Assembly (NCBI GenBank): GCA_017411885.1
Contig: JAFQPF010000028.1
Location: forward strand, 1-21,155
Direction: 5' to 3'
DNA: 21,155 nucleotides
Source: Clostridia bacterium
GTDB taxonomy: Bacteria > Bacillota_A > Clostridia > Oscillospirales > CAG-272
Numbering within the stretch: the stretch's first letter is position 1; every line of letters begins with the position of its first letter. The position numbers and the translations under genes were made by a program. Below the pieces are notes generated by a model. The model searched no databases. It had not been told where the DNA came from and saw only the letters and a list, made by a program, of their open reading frames with translations. This document shows, piece by piece, positions 1 to 9,048 of the stretch.

Positions 1-1934
1 CGCTCAGACAGTCCTCGCTTAGAGCAGATATTAAGGTCATCAGCCAATGCGAACATACCGTCCTTAAAGGAAGCAGGAACAATGGCCTCGAACTTTTCAG
101 GTGCTTTTGGGGTAATATCAATATGCTTTTCAGCACCGTTGGAGTTAAGAAATTCACGCGAAATATCAACGATTTTCTTGCCGTTCCAGTTCATAACAAG
201 ACGCGCGTCAGCCGTAACTACCGCAACAGGCGTTGCTTCAAGGTTTTCACCTCTTGCAAGCTCGATAAAACGATCCGCGTCCTTTGCTTCAACGACTACC
301 GCCATTCTTTCCTGGCTTTCGGAGATAGCAAGCTCTGTGCCGTCAAGTCCGTCATACTTCTTGGGTACTGCGTTAAGATTGATCTCAAGACCGTCTGCAA
401 GCTCACCGACAGCAACAGACACACCGCCTGCGCCGAAGTCGTTACAACGCTTGATAAGTCTTGACGCTTCCTTCATACGGAAAAGTCTCTGAAGCTTTCT
501 TTCCTCAGGGGCGTTACCCTTTTGCACCTCTGCACCGCAGGTTTCAAGCGAGGTCTTGGTATGCGATTTCGACGAGCCTGTAGCACCGCCGCAACCGTCG
601 CGGCCTGTTCTGCCGCCGAGAAGAATTACGATATCGCCTGCATCCGGCACCTCACGGCGCACGTTTTCACAGGGAGCCGCACCGAGTACAGCACCGATCT
701 CCATTCTCTTTGCCGCATATCCATCGTGGTAAAGCTCGTCTACCATACCGGTAGCAAGACCGATCTGGTTACCGTAAGAAGAATATCCTGCCGCCGCGGT
801 CTGCACGATGGTACGCTGAGGAAGCTTTCCGGGTATCGTCTGATCTATAGGACGGGTGGGGTCTGCCGCACCTGTTACTCTCATTGCCGCATATACGTAC
901 GAGCGTCCCGAAAGGGGATCGCGGATAGCACCGCCGATACAGGTAGCCGCGCCGCCGAAGGGCTCGATCTCTGTCGGGTGGTTATGCGTTTCGTTCTTGA
1001 ACAAGAGAAGATACGGAACCTTTTCACCGTCTATGTCTACCGTGATCTTTACGGTACAAGCATTGATCTCGTCAGATTCGTCAAGCGCGTCAAGCTTGCC
1101 CTCGCTCTTTAAGAAGCGTGCGCCAAGCGTTGCGATATCCATAAGATTCACGGGCTTAGTCCTGTTAAGCTTCTTTCTTGTGTCGATATATCTCTGATAA
1201 GCCGCTTCAAGGGCTTCATCCTCGAATTTTACGTTGTCTACCGTTGTTAAAAACGTAGTATGACGGCAGTGATCCGACCAATAGGTGTCGATCATTCTGA
1301 TCTCTGTGATAGTGGGGTCTCTGTGCTCTGTTCTGAAGTAGTCGCGGCAGAATCTCAAATCGTCCGCATCCATAGCGAGTCCCATATCGGATGCCATCTT
1401 TGCAAGAGCATCGCCCTCAAGTGAGGTAAATCCTTCAAGAGTTGCGACCTCGCTCGGAATATCTGTCTTCATTTCAAGTGTTTCGGGAAGCTCGAAGGAT
1501 GCGTGTCTGCTTTCGACCGGGTTTATTACGTGCTTTTCGATCCTTGCAAGCTCGTCATCACTCACGCTGCCGTAAAGAGCATATATCTTAGCAGTGCGGA
1601 CTATCGGCTTTTCGCCCATAGAAATGATCTGTATGCACTGCGCGGCAGATTCCGCGCGCATATCAAACTGTCCGGGCAGACTTTCAACCGCGAATACCGC
1701 GCACGCACCGTCGAAGTCCACCTTTTCATAGGTGTCGTCTATCTGCGGCTCGGAAAACACGTTTCTGACAGCCGTTTCAAAAAGCTCTGCATCTATTTTT
1801 TCCGCGTCATATCTGTTGATAACGCGCACGTCGGTGACCGAGGAAATTCTCAGCACCGTATTTATATCGTTTTTAAGTGAACGCGCCTCATTTGCAAATT
1901 CGCGCTTCTTTTCGACGAATATTCTGTATACCAT
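1..1934 (-). CDS. purL: Phosphoribosylformylglycinamidine synthase, long single-chain type (partial, N-terminal ~644 residues)
   Basis: Converts FGAR, glutamine and ATP to FGAM in cytosolic purine synthesis. The reading frame opens at ATG 1934 (MVYRIFVEKKREF) and stays open to the left edge, so the stop and the C-terminal part lie outside. A glycine-rich segment GGRTGRDGCGGATGSS is encoded near 575-620 and NDFGAGGVSVAVGELADG near 405-465; both are typical of the FGAM synthase core. The N-terminal extension before the synthase domain fits the long one-polypeptide form that carries its own C-terminal glutaminase domain, but that domain and its cysteine would lie past the edge and cannot be checked. 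It is the last visible gene of the pur operon, 21 bp after purD, with AAAGGA upstream of the start. The family call is firm; the intactness of the full gene is unknown. Confidence 0.95.
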   Translation of the reverse strand, partial: MVYRIFVEKKREFANEARSLKNDINTVLRISSVTDVRVINRYDAEKIDAELFETAVRNVFSEPQIDDTYEKVDFDGACAVFAVESLPGQFDMRAESAAQCIQIISMGEKPIVRTAKIYALYGSVSDDELARIEKHVINPVESRHASFELPETLEMKTDIPSEVATLEGFTSLEGDALAKMASDMGLAMDADDLRFCRDYFRTEHRDPTITEIRMIDTYWSDHCRHTTFLTTVDNVKFEDEALEAAYQRYIDTRKKLNRTKPVNLMDIATLGARFLKSEGKLDALDESDEINACTVKITVDIDGEKVPYLLLFKNETHNHPTEIEPFGGAATCIGGAIRDPLSGRSYVYAAMRVTGAADPTRPIDQTIPGKLPQRTIVQTAAAGYSSYGNQIGLATGMVDELYHDGYAAKRMEIGAVLGAAPCENVRREVPDAGDIVILLGGRTGRDGCGGATGSSKSHTKTSLETCGAEVQKGNAPEERKLQRLFRMKEASRLIKRCNDFGAGGVSVAVGELADGLEINLNAVPKKYDGLDGTELAISESQERMAVVVEAKDADRFIELARGENLEATPVAVVTADARLVMNWNGKKIVDISREFLNSNGAEKHIDITPKAPEKFEAIVPASFKDGMFALADDLNICSKRGLSE

Positions 1935-1955
1935 TACCTAAATCCTTTCAGAAGC

Positions 1956-3227
1956 TTACTTTCCTGCCTTAAGCGCACGCGCGCCGATATCGTGGCGGAA
2001 ATATTTGTTTTCAAAATGTATCTTTTCGCCCTCAAGGTAAGCCTTGTCTATAGCCTCCTTAAGTGTCTCTCCGGTTGCGGATACTGCAAGCACGCGTCCG
2101 CCTGCGGTAAGAAGCTTACCGCTATCAAGCTTTGCGCCTGCGATATATACCGATGCATCCGCATTCTCATCGCCTGTTATTTCAAAGCCTGTTTCATACT
2201 TTCCGGGGTATCCGTTTGATGCAAGCACGAGTGTACACGAATGCTTGTCTGCAAATTTGACCTCGCAATCGGCAAGCTTGCCAGATGACACCGCGCGCAT
2301 TACCGTGAACAGGTCGGACTCTAAAAGCGGAAGCACAGCCTGCGTTTCGGGGTCTCCGAAGCGGCAGTTGTATTCTATTACTTTAGGACCGTTTTTCGTG
2401 AGCATAAGTCCGAAGTAGAGGCATCCCTTGAAGGTGCGTCCCTCAGACTTCATAGCGTTTACCGTCGGCATAAAGATCTTTTCCATGCACTCATTGGCAA
2501 TCGCATCCGTGTAATAGGGGTTGGGAGCGATCGCGCCCATACCGCCGGTGTTAAGTCCTGTATCGTTATCCCCCGCGCGCTTATGGTCCATAGACGATAC
2601 CATCGGCACAAGCACGTTTCCGTCTGTAAAGGCAAGCACCGACACCTCGGGGCCCTCCAAAAACTCCTCTACTACAACACGGCTTCCGCTTTCACCGAAG
2701 ACCTTGTCCTCCATCATGCTGCGGACAGCATCAACAGCTTCCGCTGTTGTCTGCGCGATGATAACGCCCTTACCGAGCGCAAGTCCGTCTGCCTTGATTA
2801 CCACGGGAGCGGGAATGCTTTCAACGTACTTTATTGCCTCATCCATATCCTCAAAGGTTTCATAAGTCGCCGTGGGGATATTATATTTTTTCATCAGATT
2901 TTTTGAGAACACCTTACTGCCCTCGATTATAGCCGCAGCCTTATTCGGGCCGAAGCATTCGATCCCGATAGCATTGAGCGCATCAACGCAACCAAGCACA
3001 AGCGGATCATCGGGAGCGACAACCGCATAGTCGATAGCGTTATCCTTTGCAAACTCCACTATCGCGTCAATGTCCTTTGCGCCTATAGCCACGCACTCGG
3101 CATCGCGCGCGATACCGCCGTTACCCGGAAGCGCGTAAAGCTTATCAATTTCGGGAGATTTTTTAAGTTCTTTTATTATTGCGTGCTCGCGGCCGCCGCC
3201 GCCAACAACCATTACTTTCATACCCAT
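1956..3227 (-). CDS. purD: Phosphoribosylamine-glycine ligase (GAR synthetase)
   Basis: Joins phosphoribosylamine and glycine with ATP, the second step of purine synthesis. The 423-residue length is normal for the family. The N-domain begins VMVVGGGGREHA (residues 5-16). The ATP-grasp region has VVIKADGLALGKGV (142-155), NTGGMGA (226-232) and EYNCRFGDPETQ (285-296), which holds the Glu/Asn metal ligands. ATG 3227 is chosen over the methionine at residue 3 because a GAGGG ribosome site lies 8 nt upstream of it. An intercistronic hairpin precedes the gene and purL follows 21 bp later. Its substrate phosphoribosylamine is made by the PurF encoded upstream, which matters because that PurF is atypical. 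Nothing in this protein looks unusual. Confidence 0.97.
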   Translation of the reverse strand: MGMKVMVVGGGGREHAIIKELKKSPEIDKLYALPGNGGIARDAECVAIGAKDIDAIVEFAKDNAIDYAVVAPDDPLVLGCVDALNAIGIECFGPNKAAAIIEGSKVFSKNLMKKYNIPTATYETFEDMDEAIKYVESIPAPVVIKADGLALGKGVIIAQTTAEAVDAVRSMMEDKVFGESGSRVVVEEFLEGPEVSVLAFTDGNVLVPMVSSMDHKRAGDNDTGLNTGGMGAIAPNPYYTDAIANECMEKIFMPTVNAMKSEGRTFKGCLYFGLMLTKNGPKVIEYNCRFGDPETQAVLPLLESDLFTVMRAVSSGKLADCEVKFADKHSCTLVLASNGYPGKYETGFEITGDENADASVYIAGAKLDSGKLLTAGGRVLAVSATGETLKEAIDKAYLEGEKIHFENKYFRHDIGARALKAGK

Positions 3228-3254
3228 TATATTTTCCCTCTTATACGTCCGTAT

Positions 3255-3283
3255 GGGCGGAAGACCTTTTTGGTCTGCCGCCC
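3255..3283 (-). other. Intercistronic hairpin between purH and purD
   Basis: Arms GGGCGGAAGACC (3255-3266) and GGTCTGCCGCCC (3272-3283) pair over 12 positions with one mismatch and a 5-nt loop. On the transcribed minus strand it lies after the purH stop and before the purD ribosome site, and no U-tract follows it. It is therefore more likely an RNA-processing or stability element, or an attenuating structure, than a strong terminator. The function is inferred. Confidence 0.6.
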
Positions 3284-3295
3284 TTGTGATTTTTA

Positions 3296-4480
3296 TTAAT
3301 GGTGGAAGAGTCTCATTCCGGTAAACGCCATAGCGATGCCGTACTTATTGCAGCATTCTATAACGAGATCGTCACGGATAGATCCGCCCGGCTCTGCGAT
3401 GTAGGATACACCGCTTCTGCGTGCGCGCTCAATATTATCATCAAACGGGAAGAACGCATCCGAGCCTACCGAAACGCCGGTAATCGTAGCAAGATATGCC
3501 TTCTGCTCTTCCTTTGTAAAGGGAGCGGGGCATTCTGTGAAATACTTCTGCCATTTGCCCTCTGCAAGCACGTCCTCGCAGTCCTCGGAAATATAAACGT
3601 CGATAACGTTATCTCTGTCCGGTCTGCCAAGCTCGGGCTTGAAGGGGAGGTTAAGCACACGGTCGTGCTGTCTGAGATGCCATATATCAGCCTTGCTTCC
3701 CGCAAGTCTTGTGCAGTATATTCTCGACTGCTGGCCCGCGCCAACGCCTATAGCCTGTCCGCCTACCGCATAGCATACAGAGTTTGACTGTGTATACTTA
3801 AGCGTGATAAGCGCGATGATAAGGTCGATCTTTGCACTTTCGGGGATATTCTTGTTTTCTGTAACTACGTTATCAAGAAGCTCAGCATCGATCTTGAAGT
3901 TGTTTCTTCCCTGCTCAAAGGTGATACCGAATACCTGCTTGATCTCCTTTTCCTCAGGGATATAATCGGGGTCGATCTTAACGATGTTATAGTTACCCTT
4001 GCGCTTTGACTTGAGTATCTCAAGTGCCTTATCGGTATAACCGGGAGCGATGATACCGTCGGAAACCTCACGCTTTACTATAAGCGCGGTGGTTTCGTCG
4101 CAAACGTCGGAAAGTGCGATCCAGTCGCCGAAGGAGGACTGACGGTCTGTACCTCTTGCACGTGCATAAGCACAGGCAAGGGGAGAATCGTCAAGGCCCT
4201 CAATATCGTCTACGAAGCAAGCCTTCTTGAGCTTTTCGTCAAGCTTGAGTCCGACAGCCGCAGAGGTGGGGCTTACGTGCTTAAACGAGGTAGCACAAGG
4301 CATACCGGTTGCCGCCTTAAGCTCCTTAACGAGCTGCCAGGAGTTGAACGCATCAAGGAAGTTTATGTATCCGGGACGTCCGCAGAGTATCTCTATCGGA
4401 AGCTCGGCACCGTTTGACATATATATCTTCGAAGGCTTCTGATTGGGGTTACAACCGTATTTAAGTTCAAATTCTTTCAT
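3296..4480 (-). CDS. purH: Stand-alone AICAR transformylase (C-terminal half of PurH)
   Basis: Transfers the formyl group of 10-formyl-tetrahydrofolate to AICAR (ZMP), giving FAICAR. At 394 residues it matches only the transformylase half of the bifunctional PurH; the N-terminal IMP cyclohydrolase (MGS-like) domain is absent and the gene starts directly with KYGCNPNQKPS. The catalytic Lys-His pair appears in SFKHVSPTSAAVG (K67, H68). RQSSFGDW (113-120) is also typical. An AAAGGA ribosome site precedes ATG 4480. The missing cyclohydrolase step is supplied by the gene just upstream. Its substrate is the ligand of the riboswitch that heads the operon, so loss of formyl-folate would be sensed directly. 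This short form is known in Clostridia; the gene symbol follows common usage. Confidence 0.93.
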   Translation of the reverse strand: MKEFELKYGCNPNQKPSKIYMSNGAELPIEILCGRPGYINFLDAFNSWQLVKELKAATGMPCATSFKHVSPTSAAVGLKLDEKLKKACFVDDIEGLDDSPLACAYARARGTDRQSSFGDWIALSDVCDETTALIVKREVSDGIIAPGYTDKALEILKSKRKGNYNIVKIDPDYIPEEKEIKQVFGITFEQGRNNFKIDAELLDNVVTENKNIPESAKIDLIIALITLKYTQSNSVCYAVGGQAIGVGAGQQSRIYCTRLAGSKADIWHLRQHDRVLNLPFKPELGRPDRDNVIDVYISEDCEDVLAEGKWQKYFTECPAPFTKEEQKAYLATITGVSVGSDAFFPFDDNIERARRSGVSYIAEPGGSIRDDLVIECCNKYGIAMAFTGMRLFHH

Positions 4481-4503
4481 TTTCTTCTTCCTTTCGTTTG
4501 CTC

Positions 4504-5229
4504 TTACTTTTCGTATTTATTGATAAGTCTTGAGGTGTAGGTGCCGTCCGCGATTCTGATATATCTTACGTAAAGCGATATTTTATTATCAGCGTTGAGG
4601 CTGTTCCAGATATCGTTTGTATATGCGTCAATATCATTGTCAACCGCTACTCTTTCGGGCTCACCTTCAAAGGAAGGAAGCGGATTTCCGTCCTTCATAT
4701 ACGTGTGGATAAAGGTACCGATGCCTGCAAGCGAGGGATAGGAGTATGTGTATCTCATACAATCGCTTCCCTTTTCATCCGCAGACTTGAGTATGCTCAT
4801 CTTGTATGTATACTTGTTATCCTTCACCTTGAGTGCCGCGCTGATTCGGGGCGTGAAGTTAGGCTCGTCCGGCTCAAAGCATCTTGTATCGAGCGCATCC
4901 TCAAAGCTTTTGCCTGCCTTGAGATAATCGTATACGGTGTCTGTCTGATCGCCGTTAGTTACGATAGTTGTATCCTCCCAGACCTTTACGGGAGAATAGA
5001 TTATAAGAGATGGGTCCTTAACCTTACTTTCATCAAAGGGCGCGGTGATGATCTCGCCGCCTGCCTTTTCAACGAAAACGCGGTTACGGCTGTTTTCACT
5101 TCTGCCCATTATGAAATACGCGAATACCGCGTTTTCACCGTCGGGTGTAGTACCAACTACGATACCGCGGCCGGGATAGGTGCAGGAGGATAAAATATCT
5201 GAAAGCTTCATTGTGTCAAGTGCGCTCAT
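4504..5229 (-). CDS. purO: IMP cyclohydrolase, archaeal PurO-like family
   Basis: Likely closes FAICAR to IMP, the last step of the pathway. The 241-residue protein has the PurO-type N-terminus, YPGRGIVVGTTPDG (18-31), followed by an alternating beta-rich body, and has no resemblance to the MGS-like cyclohydrolase of bifunctional PurH. Family assignment is from recognition of the IMP cyclohydrolase-like (PurO) pattern and is strongly supported by position: it sits 23 bp before a transformylase that lacks the cyclohydrolase half. The start at ATG 5229 has AAAGGT upstream; a second in-frame ATG at codon 7 is possible. It is unrelated in fold to the enzyme it replaces, so this is a non-homologous substitution of one PurH activity. 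Confidence 0.85.
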   Translation of the reverse strand: MSALDTMKLSDILSSCTYPGRGIVVGTTPDGENAVFAYFIMGRSENSRNRVFVEKAGGEIITAPFDESKVKDPSLIIYSPVKVWEDTTIVTNGDQTDTVYDYLKAGKSFEDALDTRCFEPDEPNFTPRISAALKVKDNKYTYKMSILKSADEKGSDCMRYTYSYPSLAGIGTFIHTYMKDGNPLPSFEGEPERVAVDNDIDAYTNDIWNSLNADNKISLYVRYIRIADGTYTSRLINKYEK

Positions 5230-5264
5230 TATGATTACCTTTACCTTTCTTTATATCTGTGTTT

Positions 5265-5867
5265 TTATTTACTGTTTTTAACGATTTCCCTGCACACCTT
5301 TTCGGTCGATTGGGGAAGTATCTTCCATTCTGCCTGTCTCATTACACGTCTTTGGAGCATTTCGGGAGTATCGTGGGCTCCGACCGCGACTGCCTTTTGC
5401 ATAATGATGCGTCCGCCGTCGGGTATCTCGTTTACAAAATGCACCGTAGCACCCGTAACCTTGACTCCGTATTCAAGCACAGCCTCGTGTACCTTAAGAC
5501 CGTAAAAGCCCTTTCCGCAGAACGAGGGGATAAGCGAGGGATGAACGTTTATGATTCGCTCGGGATAGCGTGAGGTGAACTTTTCCGAAAGGATGCACAT
5601 AAAGCCTGCAAGCACGATAAGGTCGATCTCATATTCGTCAAGCAGCTTTATGATCTGATCCTCAATGCTTTTGTCCTCCGAGCGTCTTACTATTGCGGTT
5701 TCAATGTTGTTTGTACGGGCTCTTTCAAGCGCATACGCATCGCTTTTATTGGATATTACAAGCGTGATCTTTCCGTGCTTGATGATGCCCGAATTCTGTG
5801 CATCTATAAGTGCCTGAAGATTAGTGCCGCCGCCCGAAACGAGCACGGCGATTTTTGCCTGTGTCAT
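5265..5867 (-). CDS. purN: Phosphoribosylglycinamide formyltransferase (GAR transformylase)
   Basis: Formylates GAR using 10-formyl-tetrahydrofolate, the third pathway step. The 200-residue protein starts MTQAKIAVLVSGGGTNLQ. The catalytic triad of the family is visible as N107 and H109 in INVHPSLIPSF and D150 in VNEIPDGG. The frame is open further upstream to 5930, but that would overlap the transporter gene. ATG 5867 has AGGGAG at a 7-nt distance and gives the normal family length, so it is the preferred start. It is the first of the two formyl-folate-consuming enzymes in this operon and directly follows the putative formate channel with a 40-bp gap. Confidence 0.95.
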   Translation of the reverse strand: MTQAKIAVLVSGGGTNLQALIDAQNSGIIKHGKITLVISNKSDAYALERARTNNIETAIVRRSEDKSIEDQIIKLLDEYEIDLIVLAGFMCILSEKFTSRYPERIINVHPSLIPSFCGKGFYGLKVHEAVLEYGVKVTGATVHFVNEIPDGGRIIMQKAVAVGAHDTPEMLQRRVMRQAEWKILPQSTEKVCREIVKNSK

Positions 5868-5907
5868 TATTTTTCTCCCTGTAAGGATGTTTTTGTAGTC
5901 GTCAGAT

Positions 5908-6534
5908 TCAGTCCTTTGCTTCGCCGGCAAGCTTTTTTACTACCGGAATAAACCAACCGCCGAGTGCGTTACCGATTATTGCAAGCAAGAGGAAAAGCCA
6001 TACCTGTGGATAAAACATTTTCGCGGTAAAAAAGTAATACATATCAGCTATCGAGTGCTCGTAGCCCGAAAGTATGAACACGGGCACGCAGAATATAATA
6101 CCCGATATGCTCTGCTTGCGAGCAAATATCGTCACAGCGACGTACATAAGTATACCGCACATAAAGGCTGATGTGAGTATCGAAGGAACAGGTCTTGCAA
6201 GCTTGCCCTCGCACATAAGGCGTGCCGCGTTGTATATCGCGCCGGACTGATCGGCGGTATTACATATAACCGAAGCCAAAAACGTGCCGAGCATATTGCC
6301 TGCGATACAGGTTAAAAGAAGCGGTGCATCCTGCTTTTTATTATCACTGTATATAAGCGCGCCGACCTTTCCCGTGAAAAGATGAAGCGAAAGCATACAG
6401 ATGGTCAAAAGCGCAACCGCGAAGAATACCGCGCCCTCGATCCCGCCAAGCTTGAGATTGACCGTGCCGCCTATACCTATCATAACACCTGCCGCGGTTG
6501 CAAGCGCAAGCGACTGACGTATGCGCCTTAGCAT
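5908..6534 (-). CDS. Formate/nitrite transporter (FNT) family channel
   Basis: A 208-residue membrane protein with six predicted helices (about 8-29, 33-54, 72-91, 118-138, 143-170, 174-198). FNT hallmarks are visible: [10 protein letters not shown] in helix 1, LFTGKVG in the helix-2 break, [13 protein letters not shown] with the family's central histidine in the helix-5 break, and GNALGG in helix 6. It is shorter than usual FocA/NirC proteins (about 250-280), mostly in termini and loops. Its ATG overlaps the purM stop by 7 bp (ATGCTAA), implying translational coupling. FNT channels carry formate, nitrite, hydrosulfide or related small anions. Being embedded between purM and purN, formate for 10-formyl-folate synthesis is the most plausible cargo, but this is inference. 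Confidence 0.85.
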   Translation of the reverse strand: MLRRIRQSLALATAAGVMIGIGGTVNLKLGGIEGAVFFAVALLTICMLSLHLFTGKVGALIYSDNKKQDAPLLLTCIAGNMLGTFLASVICNTADQSGAIYNAARLMCEGKLARPVPSILTSAFMCGILMYVAVTIFARKQSISGIIFCVPVFILSGYEHSIADMYYFFTAKMFYPQVWLFLLLAIIGNALGGWFIPVVKKLAGEAKD

Positions 6535-7574
6535 ACGGTCACCTTGTTTTCACTGTCCTTTACGATCTCACCGATAACGCGCGCATCTGTTTCGCCGTTT
6601 TCAGCAAGGATCGCAAGTGCCGTGTCAACGTCCTTTGCATCTACCACAAATGCCATACCGACGCCCATATTAAAGGTGTTGTACATATCGCGCTCGGGAA
6701 TATTTCCGGTCTTTGCAAGAAGATCGAATATCGGAAGCTTCGGAAGCTTATCCTTGCAAATATTAGCGCAAAGTCCGTCAGGAATAGCACGCGGAATATT
6801 TTCATAGAAGCCGCCACCTGTTACGTGGCACACGCTCTTGACCGTGATCTTGTCAAAGAGTGCAAGCATCGGCTTAACGTATATCTTTGTGGGAGCTAAA
6901 AGCGCTTCACCGAGCGACTTGCCGTCAAGCTCGGCTCTGGGGCTCTTAAGGTCGCAGTTTTCAACGTCGAAAACGCGTCTTACAAGCGAAAAGCCGTTAG
7001 AATGAACGCCGCTTGAGGGGATACCGATAACAACGTCACCCTCCTTCATAGCGTTCTTATCAAGAACCTTTTCTCTGTCAACTATACCTACAGAGAAGCC
7101 CGCGAGATCATATTCGTCCTCGGGGTAGAAGCCGGGCATTTCCGCTGTTTCGCCTCCGATAAGCGCCGCGCCTGCCATTACGCATCCGTCCGCAACGCCC
7201 TTTACAATGTCTGCAACTCTTTCGGGCACGTTCTTGCCGAGTGCTATGTAATCAAGGAAGAACAAAGGCTTTGCGCCCGAGCAGATTATATCGTTTACAC
7301 ACATCGCAACGCAGTCGATGCCCACGGTATCGTGCTTGTCCATAAGGAACGCAAGCTTGAGCTTGGTTCCGACACCGTCGGTTCCGCCTACGAGCACGGG
7401 GGAGCTCATGCCCTTGAGATCAAGTGCGAAAAGTCCTCCGAAATCGCCGATTCCCGAGATAGCTCCCTCGGTAACCGTCTTTGCGATATGAGCCTTCATA
7501 AGTTCAACCGCCTTATAGCCGGCAGTAATATCAACGCCTGCCGCCTTATAGCTTTCGCTGTAGCTTTTTTCCAT
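6528..7574 (-). CDS. purM: Phosphoribosylformylglycinamidine cyclo-ligase (AIR synthetase)
   Basis: Closes the imidazole ring, converting FGAM to AIR with ATP. The 348-residue protein has standard family features: [13 protein letters not shown] near the start, [40 protein letters not shown] and [23 protein letters not shown] lies upstream of ATG 7574. It follows purF by 32 bp and its 3' end overlaps the FNT gene by 7 bp. No unusual residues were noticed. Confidence 0.97.
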   Translation of the reverse strand: MEKSYSESYKAAGVDITAGYKAVELMKAHIAKTVTEGAISGIGDFGGLFALDLKGMSSPVLVGGTDGVGTKLKLAFLMDKHDTVGIDCVAMCVNDIICSGAKPLFFLDYIALGKNVPERVADIVKGVADGCVMAGAALIGGETAEMPGFYPEDEYDLAGFSVGIVDREKVLDKNAMKEGDVVIGIPSSGVHSNGFSLVRRVFDVENCDLKSPRAELDGKSLGEALLAPTKIYVKPMLALFDKITVKSVCHVTGGGFYENIPRAIPDGLCANICKDKLPKLPIFDLLAKTGNIPERDMYNTFNMGVGMAFVVDAKDVDTALAILAENGETDARVIGEIVKDSENKVTVC

Positions 7575-7606
7575 TTTTATATTCCTTTCGTACTTAAATT
7601 ATTTAC

Positions 7607-9031
7607 TCATTCTTTTCCGTCCCAGCAATAGGTGCAAAGCTTGCATCTATCTATTCCGATCGCCTTTATAATTCCGTCAAGCGACTGAAAATCAAGCGAA
7701 TCGAAGTTGAGCGCTTCGGCGATCTTTTCGCGCAGCTTCTTGCCTCTTTCGGTGGTCGAATCGCTGTATTCTTCAATATGGTTAAGCCCCTCTTCGCCCT
7801 CAAGCTCAAGGATCGTGCGCCTTGCCACAAGCTCAAGCTCGGAGGTCGCGCGTGAAAAGTTAAGGTACTTGCACCCATACATAATCGGAGGGCACGCCGA
7901 GCGCATATGCACCGACTTTGCGCCGTTTTCATAAAGGAAGTCAACCGTTTCCTTAAGCTGAGTTCCTCTTACTATCGAATCGTCCACGAACAACAGATCC
8001 TTATCCTTGATAAGCTCCTTTACGGGTATCTGCTTCATCTTGGCAATCTTTTCACGCTCCTGCTGTGTCGGAGGAGTAAAGCTTCTCGGCCAGGTGGGCG
8101 TGTATTTTATAAAAGGACGCGCAAATGGGATCTTGCTTTCGTTTGCGTATCCAATTGCGTGCGGTGTTCCCGAATCGGGTACGCCGCAAACATAATCTAT
8201 ATCCTGTGCAAGTCTATTTTTCCTGTCGTTCTCGGCAAGGATCTGACCGTTTCTGTATCTCATCAGCTCTACGTTAACGCCCTCGTATATCGAGTTCGAG
8301 TAGCCGTAGTAGGTCCACAAGAACGAGCATATCCGCATTTCCTTGCCCGGAGAAGCAAGCTGAGTCATCTTGTCAGCCCGAAGCTCAACTATCTCGCCCG
8401 GACCAAGCTCCTTTTCGATCTCGTATCCAAGCTTTTCAAAGGCAAAGGATTCAAAGGAGACACTATATCCATCCTCGCTTTTACCAACGATTACCGGAAG
8501 TCTGCCAAGCCTGTCGCGCGCCGCAATAAGCGAGCCGTCGTTCTTAAGGATAAGCACCGATATCGAGCCGTCTATTACCTCTTGGGCAAATTTAATACCC
8601 TCTCCGAAATCGTTTTTGTGATTTATAAGTGATGCAACAAGCTCAACCGAGTTGACCTTGCCGCCGGTCATAACACCAAAGTGACCGCCGTTTGAAAGAA
8701 GATACTTCTGTATCAGCTCCTCGCTGTTGTTTATCCTGCCGACGATCGATATCGCATATGTGCCGATGTTCGCACGTATCAGAAGCGGCTGAGGGTCGGT
8801 GTCGCTTATGCAACCGATAGCCGACCTGCCCTTCATTTCTAAAAGCACCTTGTCAAACTTTGTTCTGAAGGGTGAATTTTCAATATTATGTATATCGCGC
8901 TGAAGCCCTATCTCATCATCGTAAGCCGCCATACCGGCACGCCTTGTTCCGAGATGCGAATGGTAATCGGTACCGAAGAATACGTCGGATATTGCTTCAC
9001 GCTTGCTTGCTACGCCAAAAAAGCCTCCCAT
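7607..9031 (-). CDS. purF: Amidophosphoribosyltransferase-like protein lacking the glutaminase cysteine
   Basis: 474 residues with the PurF two-domain layout. The C-terminal phosphoribosyltransferase half is intact: [16 protein letters not shown] (281-296) and the PRPP loop [13 protein letters not shown] (346-358). The cysteines matching the four [4Fe-4S] ligands of B. subtilis PurF appear as C235, C387, C466 and C469. The N-terminal half keeps the fold signature but reads MGGFFGVAS where active PurF has Cys after the initiator Met. The usual RYST arginine, the NGN segment and the NSDTE aspartate are also changed (GCISD, VGRINN, KVNSVE). ATG 9031 has a strong GGAGG site, and the upstream frame meets a TGA at 9056-9058, so no longer form supplies a cysteine. 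It may use free ammonia or a partner glutaminase (inference). It is in the purF position, 17 bp after purE. Confidence 0.9.
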   Translation of the reverse strand: MGGFFGVASKREAISDVFFGTDYHSHLGTRRAGMAAYDDEIGLQRDIHNIENSPFRTKFDKVLLEMKGRSAIGCISDTDPQPLLIRANIGTYAISIVGRINNSEELIQKYLLSNGGHFGVMTGGKVNSVELVASLINHKNDFGEGIKFAQEVIDGSISVLILKNDGSLIAARDRLGRLPVIVGKSEDGYSVSFESFAFEKLGYEIEKELGPGEIVELRADKMTQLASPGKEMRICSFLWTYYGYSNSIYEGVNVELMRYRNGQILAENDRKNRLAQDIDYVCGVPDSGTPHAIGYANESKIPFARPFIKYTPTWPRSFTPPTQQEREKIAKMKQIPVKELIKDKDLLFVDDSIVRGTQLKETVDFLYENGAKSVHMRSACPPIMYGCKYLNFSRATSELELVARRTILELEGEEGLNHIEEYSDSTTERGKKLREKIAEALNFDSLDFQSLDGIIKAIGIDRCKLCTYCWDGKE

Positions 9032-9048
9032 ATTTCCTCCGCCTTTTA

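Noticed and set aside
3255..3283. Hairpin read as an operon terminator
   Set aside because: No U-tract follows it on the transcribed strand and purD and purL continue the same pathway; it was kept only as an intercistronic structure.
5868..5930. N-terminal extension of PurN
   Set aside because: It would overlap the end of the FNT gene, has no family similarity, and ATG 5867 has a good ribosome site.
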